Origin: Henckelia pumila
Lineage: Eukaryota > Streptophyta > Magnoliopsida > Lamiales > Gesneriaceae
Assembly: GCF_033568475.1 (NCBI RefSeq)
Contig: NC_133121.1
Span: 2,294,001 to 2,358,000 of the forward strand
Direction: 5' to 3'
Length of the DNA: 64,000 nt
This document shows, piece by piece, positions 13,488 to 28,500 of the stretch. The translations under genes were made by a program, and so were the position numbers. Numbering within the stretch: the first letter of the stretch is position 1; the number at the start of each line of letters is the position of its first letter. The notes under the pieces were generated by a model, which had not been told where the DNA came from, made no database searches, and was given only the letters and a program-made list of their open reading frames with translations.

Positions 13488-13561
13488 ATGGCGCTGGTGG
13501 CGACGACGCCGTCAATTCGATACACTGCTCCAGTGTCCGCCACCGGTGCTGGGAACTTTGA
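13445..13561 (+). promoter_or_regulatory. Candidate overlapping upstream ORF on TOR (38 codons)
   Basis: An ATG at 13445 opens 43 bases before the TOR ATG at 13488 and runs in the +1 frame relative to it, ending at TGA 13559-13561, inside TOR exon 1. If transcription begins upstream of 13445, ribosomes using this ATG would bypass the TOR start. Its context (GTGT before ATGC) is weak, so leaky scanning is likely. The transcription start is not visible in the sequence. Confidence 0.45.
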
Positions 13562-16500
13562 CGCTCTCGTCCGTTTACTGGCCGACCTATGCACGCGCGG
13601 CCCTCCCCGGGTTAGTCATTTTGCTTTATCCTAGCTGTTGCTTAAAAATGTGCTCGGCTTGCTGAAGAAGTGGAAGACGTGCTTTCTTTGCCGTTGACAT
13701 TTTTGGCTGGCTCTTGCAATGAACATTTTAAAAATGTAAAATTTTGGTGATTTGTGCCAGACCTGTGTTTTAAACCTGAATTGTTATCTGATTAGACGGG
13801 GAGATGCATTGAATGAATAGAGTCGCGTCTCCCTGCTTTGAACCTTTGCAATATAAAGTTAGATTTATGTTTTTCCACAACCACGAGAAACGTCTTAGGC
13901 TCAATCAGGAAAATTTGGGAGCCTATTTCAGTGTGTAGCTATTACTTTTTTGTCTAATTGCCTGAATTTCGAGATTGAAGGAGTTCTGGATTGGTTCGTG
14001 CTGGGATTGTTTCCTTTTTTGTTTGACGATTTGCCTGCATGTTTCACCAGTCAGTGTTTGGTATTTTATTGAATGAGGATAAACATAATCTACAGGATGG
14101 GACTGGCTCAGCTTTGAGAAGACACGTAGAGGAACAAGCCCGTGATCTCAATGGCGAAGCATTTTCTCGTTTCATGGATCAGCTGTATGAACGTATTGCT
14201 AGTCTTTTAGATAGTAATGAAGTGGCTGAGAATCTGGGTGCGCTGAGGGCCATTGATGAGCTTATAGATGTTGGAATCGGGGAGACTGCAGTAAAGGTTG
14301 CAAAGATAACAAATTACATGCGAACTGCATTCGAGGCAAAACGAGAAACAGATACGTTGGTCATGGCCAGTAAAGTTCTCGGCCACTTAGCCAGAGCTGG
14401 TGGGGCAATGACTGCCGATGAAGTGGAACGCCTGGTATGTTGAAATTTTTATTATCCATTTTGCGGAATATTTCTGATTCTTTTCATCTCTATTATTATT
14501 AGGTTAAAATTGCACTGGATTGGCTTCGTCTTGATAGAGTGGAACATCGGCGTCTTGCTGCTGTTTTGATCTTAAAAGTAAGTTCCGCTGTTTAGAATCT
14601 CTCTCGTTATTACAAAACCAATAACAGAGCTACCAAGCTTCAGAGCTACATGGAAGTCTACCAGGGTACAGTTAAACAATTTCGGCGCTAAATTTATTTT
14701 CTATATGCCTGTATAATGCATGATCGAAGGAGGAAAGAGTGTGGACAATTAAGAGATGTATATGGGCAATCAGCAATCACAGCGAAAACACTCGTCTTAT
14801 TAAAGATTTGCCTGTTGCTCATAGAAAACTAGCCAGACTTGTCCGTGCTCTGTCTGCTGCCTCGTGTGCTTTAACAAATATGGGCTCAAGTCTCAACACG
14901 CATAAATTAAGAAAAAAGCAACCACAACAAAATTTAACAATCTATTTTTGGTTGGATAGTGGATTAACAATTCACACAATTAGTTTGTCAGTCAAGAACT
15001 AGAATTAGAATGCACCAAAAACAAATATATTTTATTGCTTTTCCTGGAAACCTTTTCCCAGTGATTTCAGAATTTTGCTTTGTTTTTGCTTTCTGCTTAC
15101 TGTTTGCTGCAGGAACCGTTTGATGTTTTTGCTTATTCACCTCCTCTTTAATGCAGTAATCAAGCTCACGTCAATTGCGTTGGTCAAAGGCATAAATTAT
15201 TAACCACATCAAATGTGAACAATTAAAATATAGCTTTTAGGTGTTATTTTACGATATGATTAATCCTCAAGTATCTCAATTAACTTGCTAAACGTGACAA
15301 TAATTTGCTCATATTACTAACACTCCCTTTTTAAATATAAAACACTAAATAATAAGCTTATCTAAGCTAAGAGTTATGCAGTGAAGTTATCTTGTTGTTA
15401 GGAAATGGCTGAGAATGCTTCAACAGTATTCAATGTTCACGTTTCTGAATTTGTGGATGCTATCTGGGTTGCATTAAGGGATCCGAAGCTAGAAGTCCGG
15501 GAGCGAGCTGTGGAGGCACTGCGTGCTTGCCTCCGAGTTATTGAAAAACGTGAAACCAGGTGGCGTGTTCAGTGGTAAGTGTAGTTTTTCTTCCTTTCTA
15601 TTAAAAAATTGTCGCATCTATGTTGGGATAAGATTAAGTTTACGGTCCCATTTTGGATTTCAAAGACGAAGGAGTTCATAGACTTTTCGGTTTCAGTTTG
15701 TACAGGGATTGGAGACTTATATTATGCTAAATTGACTCTGGTTTTTATCTCTTTTTGTGTGGACCTCTGTTCCACTTTTTGTAATTATTACCTTTTTATG
15801 TTAATGATATATTAGTTTCCTAAAAAGAAAGGGGTATATTATGAATATATGTGCAATAATAGAAGAGAAATTGTAATCCCATTGTTACTTTTTGGAATGG
15901 AGTATTTGCTACTTTTACCACCGATCATTAAAAATTTCCTCTAATTATTCTTATTTTGAGGGATTGGAAGTTTATATGTTGTTGATGTGATAGGGCTTTT
16001 GTTTACCTCTTGTCTGCGGCGGATTTACGGCCCGCCTTTTGTAATTATTAACTTTATATATTACTATATCTTCGTTTCTTTTAAAAAAAGATACACTTTC
16101 TTAAATAATGTTTAGTTTTTCGGTTCCAACCGATAAGAAATCAAAGTCAATTTGAAATTTTGCAGGTATTATCGTATGTTCGAGGCTACGCAAGATGGAT
16201 TGGCTAGAAATTCCCCTGTACATAGTATACACGGTTCTCTACTTGCAGTTGGGGAACTGCTGCGGTAGGTGGAACGATGTGTTGATCTTCTTCAGAAATT
16301 ATTTGTGTTGGTATCATGTCTGTTTAGGCGTGTTATTTGTGGTGAATTTTGGAATGTCCTCTATTTTTAAGTGCTTGTTTGTGTTGAAGCATAAATTATT
16401 CCAGTTAACCCTTTTCTTATAGCCTTTGCTGGTTTTAGATTCCTTGGCTTTGGGCATTCCCTCGAGACTTGTTTTGCATGAATTAGTTGTCACTCTATAC

Positions 16501-19500
16501 TAGTTCATGCAACTATTTGTTTTATTTATTTTTCTTTGGAACAAAGCTTTCGCATGATCCAAGGGAACTTACTTTACATCTTTCACAATTTTTTTTTATT
16601 TAAATTTTATGGTGAGGTCAGCCAATCTCCTTTTGATACAAAGCATTACCTGGTTTTGCGGCTACATATTACTGCAACATTTTCTATTTGGTTTTCAGAT
16701 GACGTCACACCAATGTGGCTACCAAGTTTATTAAACAATGATCTGTTTTCCATTCCACGTTATCTTGAAATAATGGTTGGTGCCAAGTTTATTGGTATTT
16801 ATTGGGGAGTAATTACCCTGTTGAAATAATGAGCAAAATGTGTTGTTTAATATGTTGTAAGGTTTAAGTGCTCGATCCAATGAGTGGTATGATAACCAAG
16901 ATCACATGTTCGATTCCAATAAGTTGCAAGTTGATTTAATTATTGGGATGAGAATTGTTAGAGACCAATAATTTTTTTACCGAAACGTGATGATCGATGG
17001 TTGTACGATTTATTAAAATTTTAGTTGCACTAGTGTTGCCAATTATTCTTTTTGGAAAAACGGCAAGGGTTCAATCCTAGTGTACGCGAGACTTGATTTG
17101 ATTGATTGGTTTTATTTTTGAAGAATGATAGTTTGTTCCAATTTAAATTCATGTTTTGCATTCAATATTTCCAGATTTTTAATTGATGATGCTTTCTAAT
17201 TCCCTTGCATTCAGCAATAGTGACACAAGCTGGCCTGGAACGATAATATCTTGGATGTTATTTTTGTAACATTTTTCCTTTTTGTAATTTCATGACAGAC
17301 AACTATAATGAAGTGAACTATATAAGATTTTCAATGTCATATGTGCGATAACTCTTCTTTATGCCAATATTGATAAAAAAAATAAAATAAAATTAATTTC
17401 AAGAATTCGCCATTTTAAGAATTCTGAGATAATAAAACCCTCTCATCATTATTTAGGGTTTATTTTGAATTTGATATCAATTGGGCAGGAATACAGGTGA
17501 ATTTATGATGTCAAGGTATAGAGAAGTTGCTGAGATTGTTCTCCGCTATTTGGAGCACCGGGATAGGCTAGTTCGTTTGAGCATTACGTCTTTGCTACCA
17601 CGAATTGCCCATTTCTTGCGTGATCGTTTTGTGACTAACTACCTGACGGTCAGTATCCTTCTACTTTCACAAATGAGTAAATTTGTGATTGCTAATGCTT
17701 AGAACTCTATTTGGCTTACAACCACTTACATGCAGATCTGCATGAGGCATATACTTCATGTTCTTAAAATGCCCGCAGAAGCTGCCAGTGGATTCATTGC
17801 TCTTGGGGAAATGGCAGGTGCTTTGGATGGTGAACTTATCAATTATTTGCCGAAAATAACATCACACTTGCGAGATGCGGTAGGGTCTAAGCCAACTAGC
17901 TATGTTGTAACTCTGTCTCTGAATCAATGGTTTTATGGTAGTTCTGTGTATCAACTATCATACATATATTTTGATTATGGTTCTTCTGTTTGTAGATTGC
18001 TCCTCGTAGAGGGCGTCCTTCTCTTGAGGCTCTAGCTTGTGTTGGAAATATAGCAAAAGCTATGGGTCCTTCTATGGAGCCTTATGTTCGTTGTCTCTTG
18101 GATGCAATGTTTTCTGCTGGTTTGTCCGTCACTCTAGTGGAATCCCTCGAGCACATAACTACTAGGTCTTCAGAAAGGATGCATGCTTTTTTCTATGTTT
18201 CCTTTGTCTAGTTGCATTCACGGGATTTGATATTTAGTTTTCTTTCTCATTGCAGCATTCCATCTTTGCTTCCAACCATTCAGTTACGGTTGCTTGAGTG
18301 CATTTCTGTTGTTCTTTCACGACACCATCAAGTGCAGTCAAGACCATCTGTGTCTGTTACAAGGACCAGTGGCACAACTGCTACTGTGCAAGTATTGGAA
18401 CTTAGTGGTCCTGCCCTTGTTCAACTCGCTTTACAATCTCTAGCGCGATTTAATTTCAAGGTTGTGTTACTTTGAAATATCTATTATACTACTTGACTTC
18501 TATGTTATATTAATGAATATGCGTCCAATTTAGGGTCATGATCTTCTTGAGTTTGCACGGGAATCTGTTGTGGTGTATTTAGGCGACGAGGATGGAGTTA
18601 CACGGAAAGATGCTGCTTTGTGTTGCTGCAAATTGGTCGCGAATTCCTTATCTGGTGTCTCTTCTGCGGAATTTAGTTCGAACAGAACTAGTCGAGCTGG
18701 TGGAAGGCGTCGCCGTCTTGTTGAGGAGGTTCGATTCCATGAAAATTTTACTAATTCCCCTATTATTCACCCTGCCAGATACTATACTGGTTCGGCGATA
18801 TTTTCCCTTGCTTGGAACTTGTATACATGCATGAGGATTGCAGTAATTTCTGATTTTTCAAAGAATATAGAATAATATTGTCCATCTAACTTGCAAAATA
18901 ATGTCGCATGTTTTCCAAAACAATGAATGTTGTTAAAGTGACTCCAACTTTAACTTTATCATGCATGGACCTCTGGTCTGCTTTTTGTAATTATTCTCCT
19001 TTTTTAATATAATATAATATGTATTACTGTTGATTTGATTAGGGAGTCGGTATTTTCTTTTGTCATTATATAATATATTACCGTTTCTCATCAATATATA
19101 TATATATTATTCTCCTTTTTAATATAATATAATATAATATCATCGTTTCTGGTTAAAAAAAGTGTTGCTTGAAATACTAGTCTCAATTTCACCACAAAAT
19201 ATCTTCGCTTCATGCTGGTTAATTAAATACTGAATTGAGTGACTGACAGAAACTCATTCCATACCTGCAATTCTTAGGCAGGCTCCCTATCGTCTACCAT
19301 GGCATCTACAATCCAGTTTAGACATATGTTCTTTGATTAAGTTATCAACAATTTGGTTTGTAAGTGTTCTTAGTTTTCTAGTTATTGCTAAATTAGCGGC
19401 TTCACTGTAATGTGATTTGTTTACATATGCTACTTAAACATACTCTAAGGAACGGAAACAATAGATAATATCGTATGTAAGAGTAGAAGTAAGAAAACCT

Positions 19501-22500
19501 AGTAATTGAGAACTAGCCATATTTTAGTGCATGCAAACTTTTTCTAACTATAAGCCATAAGATGGACTAAACTATCTCAAAATTCACATGTTTTCATTAG
19601 AGAATGCTTTTCTTGTGCCCGCAGAGTGGCATATTTGAGTTTTTAGCTTTTGGTAGTGTGTTGACATCTGGTTCACACTTGTAATTATCTTTCATATTAT
19701 ATTATTATTTATAAAATATCGGAGTTCCCTATCAAAAATTTATTTGATGTAAACATTTACCAAATGTAGGATTATGATTTATGAAGCACTAAATTATCAA
19801 ACAACGCGCTGCCCCTTTAGAAGCAAACCTTTTGCTTATGTGCTAGGCTTAAATTTGCAATCTTGTGTTAGATGGTTTCAAAGTTTAGGATTGAACTTCC
19901 ACTTCAACTTGTATATGGACCAAAATGATTTCCTAGATTCATCTATAAAAAGAGGAAATCATGTGTTGAAGGGGATCCTCATTTGTACAAATTGTACTTT
20001 GAACTTGGAAAGATGTGAAGAATGAGATGATTTACTTGTCCATCAGTCTATCAGTGAACCATCTCACTGAAAGATGTTTAAGTAAAATATTCTTGTTATT
20101 GTTTTTATTTATATTCCCTAAGTTGATCTTGCTCTTGTAGCTTTGCATAAATGAAATGCATTTAATATGTTTTCCACGTTTATGGAAAAATAAGGGATGA
20201 AGACTTGTACGGCAAGCCAAGGTCATGTAAGGATTTACTGATGAAGTTCGGTATTTAAATGCTTGTTAAATTTGCAAATTAATCAAATTGGGGTATTGGG
20301 TAACAATGAAAGATTTTTTAGTAGGTAAATTAATGCTCCAAACGGTGAATGCACTGTTGTATGCCCCTAGAGGTAGATTGCACAAGGCCATAATTGGCAT
20401 TCTGGCATCTCTTCGAAGGAGAGAAGCTAGTTTGGATATAACTATAGACTATAGAGTATTGATCACAGAGCCCATTCATTTTGCCGAAACAACAATGGAG
20501 TAGACATGCGTAGGTTGGGACTTTAAACAATATAAAATCTATAGTTGATGTAACTGAACTGAGACAATAAACGAAAAAATGTTTTTACTCTCCTTTGGTT
20601 CTCAAACAACTGAAATTGGCATGGTGAATTTCTGCATACCCTCCCATTTATCAGTATCTTTTGGTCAATTAGATTGGTAGGAGACTGATGCTTTTTCTTT
20701 TCTTATTCAAAACAAGGATCTGCTTTTGAATCGATCATGCAAAGTGGCTGTATTCAATAGTTATTAACAGTAAAGTAGATGAAAAGGCAAGCCTTCCCCA
20801 CTTCTGGATTTCTGTATGTCAATGAAGCATTAGCCCCTCTCTATCTTTCACCATCCACATAAAGAATCTTCCTCCTGATAATCTATTCTTTTTGTATTGG
20901 ACTAAACTAATGTGGCTGGAATTATAAAATGTCAAGAGTTTGAAATCATGGCATGCGAAAGGTTGTAAACTCTATATGAACCTACTCTTCACAGTTGCAA
21001 ACAATCATATTGCTTGGGATTTTTAATTAGTTGTGTTGCATAACATGATAAATTACGTCTCTTTCTGCTGCGGTTTGAGTAGCGAAGTTAATTTTCTACT
21101 AATCAAGCTTCCATATTCTTTATCTTTAAAGTAGTGGTGTATATATACATATATATTGGGCATTTTTCTTGGTATCTGCTTTACTTGTACGTGGTTTGGC
21201 AGCATCATCACTAATATCACACTGATTTGCTAACGTTGTCACGATGCCACCATTTTGTAGATTGTGGAAAAGCTTCTTATCGCTGCTGTAACTGATGCTG
21301 ACGTTACAGTTCGGAGATCTGTATTTTCCTCTTTGCATGAGAATGGAGGTTTTGATGATTTTCTGGCGCAGGCGGATTCCTTGACTGCTGTATTTGCTGC
21401 TTTAAATGATGAGGTTAAAACCATTTTTCTGGTTTATTCGTTTAAATATAGGATAATTATTATTAGAAAAATCACATGAGAATAGAAGTAAATTAGTTTC
21501 TATTTTCCGATGTCAATTGTATCTGTTCTCTCTCCTTTTCCCTATACCATAAAAATTAAATCTTGGTGAAAGAATTGTGATTGATAATTGTGTAATAATT
21601 ATGTAATTATGTCGTGATGCCAATTTTTTTCCCTGATTACAAGTGCTTGATTTTTCTATTCTAACTGGCATGGAGTGCTTAGTTTTTGAAGGAGGCCTTT
21701 GGTTAGGAAAACAAGTAAAATGTGTTTGATATGTTAGCGAAGAACTAGTCCCATGGGCTTTCATGTTATTTTATCTTTCTTAAAGTGGGTATTCCTCAAA
21801 TGTCACTTTTTCCTAAGATGGATATTCATTTTCCACAACTGCCATTCTTGAAAACTTCATGTCGTGACATCCTCTAACTAAACAACTTTTGTGGAGCATT
21901 CATTTTAGCAACTCTATTGTAAAATCCCATGGCATTCAAATTGACGCATTTTGTCTCTGACTCAGGGAGAATGCAAATGGAAAATAACTACTATGATCTG
22001 TAAATAATTAAATGAATGGATTTTGTGGAAATATACGAGGAAAAGGAAGTTGGAACATAGCCTGACATTTTTCGTGTGAGAAAGAACCTTCATATCATTT
22101 GAGCTTTCTATTTACATTAGTTTTGCTCATGTTTAGCATTTAGGACTGTTGATTTGCCTGTTAATGATGTTGTTTAATTTACATGACATCATGGATTCTT
22201 GAGTTAGATTTCACTTGCTTCTTAAATATGGTGCCAAGTATCATTCTGTTAATATATTTGCCTCGGTTCCGAGTGTGTACATATATTGGTACTTTTTGAC
22301 TTTATTATTACAAGTGTATTTGCACGCACAACGGGTGTGACGGAAAATTTCATTTTTTTTATTAAATTTTTTTTGCAAAAAAATCTAATAAATTTATGAG
22401 AATAAAAAATGAATGTTTCTTGAGTTAAATATTAGTCATAACTCATAAGTCTGTGAGAAGTAGTTAAAAGATCATGAATTATATATTTATATTAATTATT

Positions 22501-25500
22501 TCCCACCATTTTTTTTAAATAATTTGAAATTTAAATTAAGGTCATACCAAGAGGCCAAGTTGGTTTCTCTAAAGCCGTCTCACTTAATAAATAGGTATAT
22601 AGATTATTAATGCACTCCGTAGATTTCAAACTTTCCTGAGGCTGAAGGAGCTCCAGGTGTAGTATATTGTATTAATTTTGAGCCTTGCTGAACTGATGAT
22701 TGCTTTAATGTGTACAAATGTGCTCCTGCTCTCTGTGGTAATATAATTAAGTCACATTGTTGATTTGATACTGTCTCCTGTAGGATTTTGAAGTTCGGGA
22801 AATTGCAATTTCAGTTGCTGGTAGGCTATCTGAGAAAAATCCAGCTTATGTTCTTCCGGCACTCCGTCGACATCTTATTCAATTATTGACTTACCTAAAG
22901 CAAAGGTATTGTTAAGATGCTAAAATTTAGTAAAACTTTTTGGTAAACATTTTTGAGTTGGTGACAGTCGCTGACCCTCTATTTTAATTTTTTTATTTCT
23001 TTCTTATTTTCTTTCTAAAACTTTGTATTAACATTTCTCTTGTTGCTAGCAGTGCGGATAGCAAATGCAGAGAAGAGAGTGCTAAATTGTTAGGATGCTT
23101 AATTCGCAATTGTGAGAGATTAATTCTCCCATATATTGCTCCAATACACAAGGTGTGGTTGCTGATGTGCTTACCCATGGTTTTGTTGAGTTGTATACTG
23201 TTGACGACTCAAAAAATTTGTGTTCCAGGCCCTTATTGCAAAACTCTGTGAAGGAACTGGGGCAAATGTCAATAATGGCATCATAAGCGGAGTTCTGGTA
23301 ACTGTCGGGGAACTTGCCAGAGTGGTGGGTATCTGCTTTGTGATTCTGAATGTTTGTGCTCAATCATTCTAAATAATATCTGGTTTATATCCTATAAATT
23401 CTTTGAAGGCAAAAATAACTTTACCCCAATGGTCTCACACCAATCCTCCCCTTGAAGTAAGGCTAGGAAAAGCCTTTAGCATACCCTCCCGCATCCATTT
23501 TAAACCAATTACTAGCTGGTTTAAACCATTTAGCAACAGTGGTGGCAGGTTGTCTATATTTACCAATACCCGAGCCCAATTTCCTGTGACATTTGCAATT
23601 GCACTTTCCAAAGAGCTGGTTGAACAACCAGCCACGAGTAATGTAGCAAAATATGTTGTTTTTTCCAGATAACTCAATTAGCTGAAGCAAAATACCATGA
23701 AATTTGGCATTATTTATTTCATCCAAAGAAACCAAGGGATTAAAAAAGCTACCCGGACAAGATAAGTTTTAGAGTTTCAACTTGGGCTTAAAAAATCGAC
23801 AATTTCCAATCTTTTGCAATCTCAGGCTTGTATAGGGATTTGAGTTTAATTTTTGGTTAATTTAACCGGTTTTTAGCTCTCTAGCTTTTTTTTGCGTGGA
23901 CCTCAGGTCTGCTTTTTTAAATTACCATCTGTTTTTATTATGATATAATATCGTGTCTGACCAAAAAAATGGTACCAACATTTGTGGCCACCTTTGCTTC
24001 TCCTTTCCAAATCTTGGTTGCTTATATCCAGAAACATAACAGAAATATTAAACTTTACATTCTTTAGTACCAAACATTTGGACTTGCTTGAAAAGAGGGG
24101 CACACCTCTTCAATACTCGTACCTCAAACAACCAAATTAGTACTGACCGAGAGCACCCAAATAACCTGTGGTTCAGCAATTGCACTAATGGAGCAGAGTG
24201 TTTTCCAAGATAAAGAGGTGTGCCCTTTTGTCTACTTGGATAGGGAATGTGATGGGGCTTTTGTTTGTCTGCGGTGGATCTCTTGCCCGCCTTTTGTAAT
24301 CATTAACTTTCTATATTAATATATATTTGTTTCTTATCATAAAAAAAAGAGGAAGCATGACTGTTTACTTTGACTTTACTTGCATAGGATTACAATATTT
24401 CTGTAACATAGAATGGGTCCCAAGAGAATTTTGATTTTTTGAAATGTCACCAAATTCTCCAATCTATCTTCAATTTTTTTCGGCCTCTTTAATCCCATAT
24501 CAATCCAGCTTTTAAAAAATGTTATTCAAACTCCATCTCAAACTTGAAAATTTTCTTAAAGTTCTTGAGCATTTTAAGGTGAAAAAGATAATTAAGGAAA
24601 CCGTCAAGACATTGGAATGACCGAATGAGGGAGTAGCAAATACATGTTTCTAAGACTGTTTAGGTTCACCCTTGGCTGGTCTAGCTGAGTTTCTTATAAA
24701 TAAAAAAAAAGTTAACTTTTCATGAATTATCCCATGTGCTCAGGGTGGCTTTGCGATGAGACAGTATATTCCAGAACTTATGCCTTTAATTGTGGAAGCT
24801 TTATTGGACGGATCTTCTGCAATGAAACGGGAAGTTGCCGTCACAACTCTTGGTCAAGTGGTACAAAGCACGGGGTATAAATTACTTTGAGGTTTTTATT
24901 TCCATTTAGTTTTTCGTTATTGCATAATAAGTTTCCTGTTGTTTAACAGTATTTAGTGACTTTTTAGCAGGTTGTATCTCTTCTCTGCTTGTATTTAACC
25001 CTTGATAAAATTTATAGTTGCCTTAGTTTGCTACACAAATCTTTGCTTGACTCAACTGTTATTTTGATTCAAAACATCTTGTTGCAAAGTCTATATGGAT
25101 AGCACCGGAAGTTTATCAACTGTAAATTTCTTAGAACTTTTTGGTTCAAAAGGATGCACGATTATGTTCATCTTAACCCCGACTATGTTCTCGATTCTAG
25201 ATTTAGTCAGAGATTGGAGTGTTATATCTTGTTGATATTTAGTTGGTACTAAGGGTTCCGTCTACGGATATCTTATCCGATTTTTGTAATTATCACATGA
25301 TCCTTTTTATGTATATATAATATGATCTCGTTTCTTATTAAAAAAAATAAATCATTGCATATGCATACCATCAACTTTGTTAGGTTCATGCTTAACAAAA
25401 AGATGTTCAAGTGCTGATGATGAATTTGCTTGTAGATTTTATCATTCGCAATTACGTTGCAATTTTAACTTAGGCATCCTAAAACCTCCTGTTGAACTCA

Positions 25501-28500
25501 TTGTGACCGCTCTCTGAATTTGTTTTTCCATCGAGGTTTGGTGTGCATTCTAAAATATTCTAGGAAATCATATTTCACGTGTTTTCTCCTCTTAGTCGGA
25601 CAATTAGATGCCTTGATGAACTTATGTTGCCAGCTCCATTGTTATAAGATGACAATGATTTCTGTGGTGCAATATCTATCCAAGACCACTGAATAAACTC
25701 TGAAACCATTCAAACTCCAATCAAGTTGCGGATGGCTTGGCTTACGAAGCTCACTACATCAATCATCTAAATTTTTTGTGTGTAGATAATATCCCTATCC
25801 CTAAACATCTTTTCAGTTGTATCACGCTAGATAAAACTGGTCTAACTTATTTACGTGGTAAATTTGCCTAGTTAGAAGAACAAATTAACTTTAAATCTTT
25901 ACATAGTTGATTTGCACATCATGATTGCAAGGCATACTTTTTTAAGTGTAGTCGTTTTATTTGTACTCAGTTATGTGTTCGTGAATGAAATTATTCTTAC
26001 TTTTGCGATCTCAGACTTGTATAGGGACTGGAGTTTAGTTTTGACATAGATTGTTAGATGGTTCTGGTTTGGTTTGACTCTAGTTTATTTCTGTGGACCA
26101 CTGGTCCGCTCATTGTAATCTAACCAATTATTTTACTAATAATATTATCGTTTCCTATAAAAAAAATGAAATTATTCTTACTTTTCATGGAGTGTTAGTA
26201 ACACAAAATGGAATCAAGGAAAAATGGGCATTTGTTACAAGGAAAAAATGACTCAGTCAAAGTTATTAATAAGTTATGGCTCTTTTTTTTCGGTGGGGTC
26301 TGACATTATGTTGGGTTATGTTGCAGTTATGTTATAACACCTTATAATGAGTATCCACAATTGCTTGGGTTACTTTTGAAATTGCTCAATGGTGAGCTAG
26401 CCTGGTCTACCAGACGTGAAGTTTTGAAGGTTGTGCAGCTTCTGGAGTCTTGATTGCTCAAGGTGTTGTACACTTAATTTTTATGCTTAACCAACTTATT
26501 TTTTTTATAGGTTATTGGCATAATGGGCGCTTTAGATCCCCATGTACATCGACGGAATCAACTAAGCTTGCCAGGATCCCATGGTGAAGTTGCCCGCCCA
26601 GCTGGTGACGCCGGTCAACACATTCGGTCGATGGATGAACTACCTATGGATCTCTGGCCATCATTTGCGACATCAGAAGATTATTATCCCACCGTGAGAC
26701 TTTAATCTAATATCTGTGTGTTCTGTTGGCTGACTTATATTGATAAACTGGTAAGTTCTTTATTTGTTTCTTTGTAATGCTGTCCTGATTCAGGTTGCCA
26801 TCAGTTCTCTCATGCGTATTCTTAGAGATCCTTCCTTGTCGAGTTACCATCAAAAGGTGGTAGGATCTCTTATGTTCATATTCAAGGTTAGTTTTTGATC
26901 ATGATTACTTCTTATTGTATATTTTTTTTGCTGCTGTTTCTATTGGATATTTTATGTCCTTCCTCTTTCTTCAGATTTTGCTGCTTATATTTTATTGTAT
27001 CAAGTTGCTAACTTGGTGTTTTTGCATATTAACTTGCTTTTTTATTCTGCGAGGCAAGTCAATGGGTCTCGGTTGCGTTCCTTATCTACCTAAGGTTAGT
27101 CAACTCATTCTAGCAAAAGTGTCATGATTATTTTTTTACATGAGAACGAAGCGATATGTGAATGTGGAATCTATGCCTATATCTCTTCATTCTTAAGAAA
27201 CATAAATATTTTTCATTTGCTGTATCTGAAAATTTTAGCGGTTCAACTTGATAAAGCATCCATGTGACATGAAATCATTTTTGCTGGCAAACGCTTGTTT
27301 AAGGCCAAAATATGAGCTGCTAAAGGGATAAATCAATAAAAAGAACTCATGCCAGGACAAACACATTCGTCACCTTTCCCTTGCAGCAAGATGTTTTTGT
27401 TTTTATGCCATTAATGAAAGAAGATGAAGTTATAGTACTTTCATGCAGTAGACGTTTTGAAACTTTGGTCTGCTTCATATGCCACCATAACAGACATGTC
27501 TGGACAATTTGCTTCGTTCGAGTATCTACTGATATCCAATGTCTGGGTTTTCTGATAATGATGGGGCAATTAGTTGGTATTGAAATTGATTTTCCTCTGT
27601 CTATTCCCAAAGCATTGCATGGTATAATTGGTTATTAAGAATTTTATGAAGTCGTGAGGCAACTCATTTTTTTTGTTTCCCTTGGGTTTTTGCATTCCCT
27701 AGAGATTACGTGAGATTTGGCTTCTTCAAACTTCCACTCTCAAGATTTTTAATGCATAAGCACACATGCATTTTCAGTATTCAAAAATTTGATATTCATA
27801 TTATTAACCATGTAATCTTCTTTTATTTTGATTTTTACAAGTTTTTTTATGTATAGTTGCAAGATGATCTAGGTTACGCAACTGTAAATAATTGTTCAAT
27901 GATCTAGTCTATACTTGTATTCATTTTTTTTTGTTCTGAATGGCATGGCTTCTTTGACTGGGTAGGTGCTGCCTGACCTATTTCATACTGTTCGTACGTG
28001 TGATGATGGTCTCAAGGAGTACATAACATGGAAACTTGGAACTTTGGTTTCTATTGTGCGCCAGGTACTTGCTTAATTCAGTTGTAATTCTGTATTTTCA
28101 TGTCAATTGATATTAATGCCTTGTATTTGTACAACCTTAATTCTGCTCTTGCAGCACATTCGAAAATATCTTCCGGAGCTGTTCTCTCTGATATCAGAAT
28201 TATGGTCGTCCTTCAGTTTGCCTGCTGCTAGTAGACCAGTGCACGGATCTCCGGTAATTCAGATTTTCCGTTTTAAAACAAAGTTGCAAATGAAAGTGAA
28301 TCATTATTTAGATTGTGCGGAAGACATGCATTTTTGGGAATTATGATGTGGGTTTGCAATTATAGATTCTCCATCTGCTAGAGCAACTATGTTTGGCTCT
28401 CAATGATGAATTTAGGACACATCTTCCATTTATCCTTCCATCATGTATTCAAGTCCTAACTGACGCGGAGAGGTTTAAAGACTATACATATGTCATGGAT

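Noticed and set aside
16860-17110. Possible tRNA-derived SINE in TOR intron 5, with B-box-like GTTCGATTCC (16911) and GGTTCAATCC (17068)
   Set aside because: No matching A boxes at the right distance, no A-tail and no flanking duplication.
23435-23677. 80-codon minus-strand frame in TOR intron 14 as a host gene
   Set aside because: The neighbouring peptide looks like old retroelement RNase H; no start, splice structure or stop fits a host gene.
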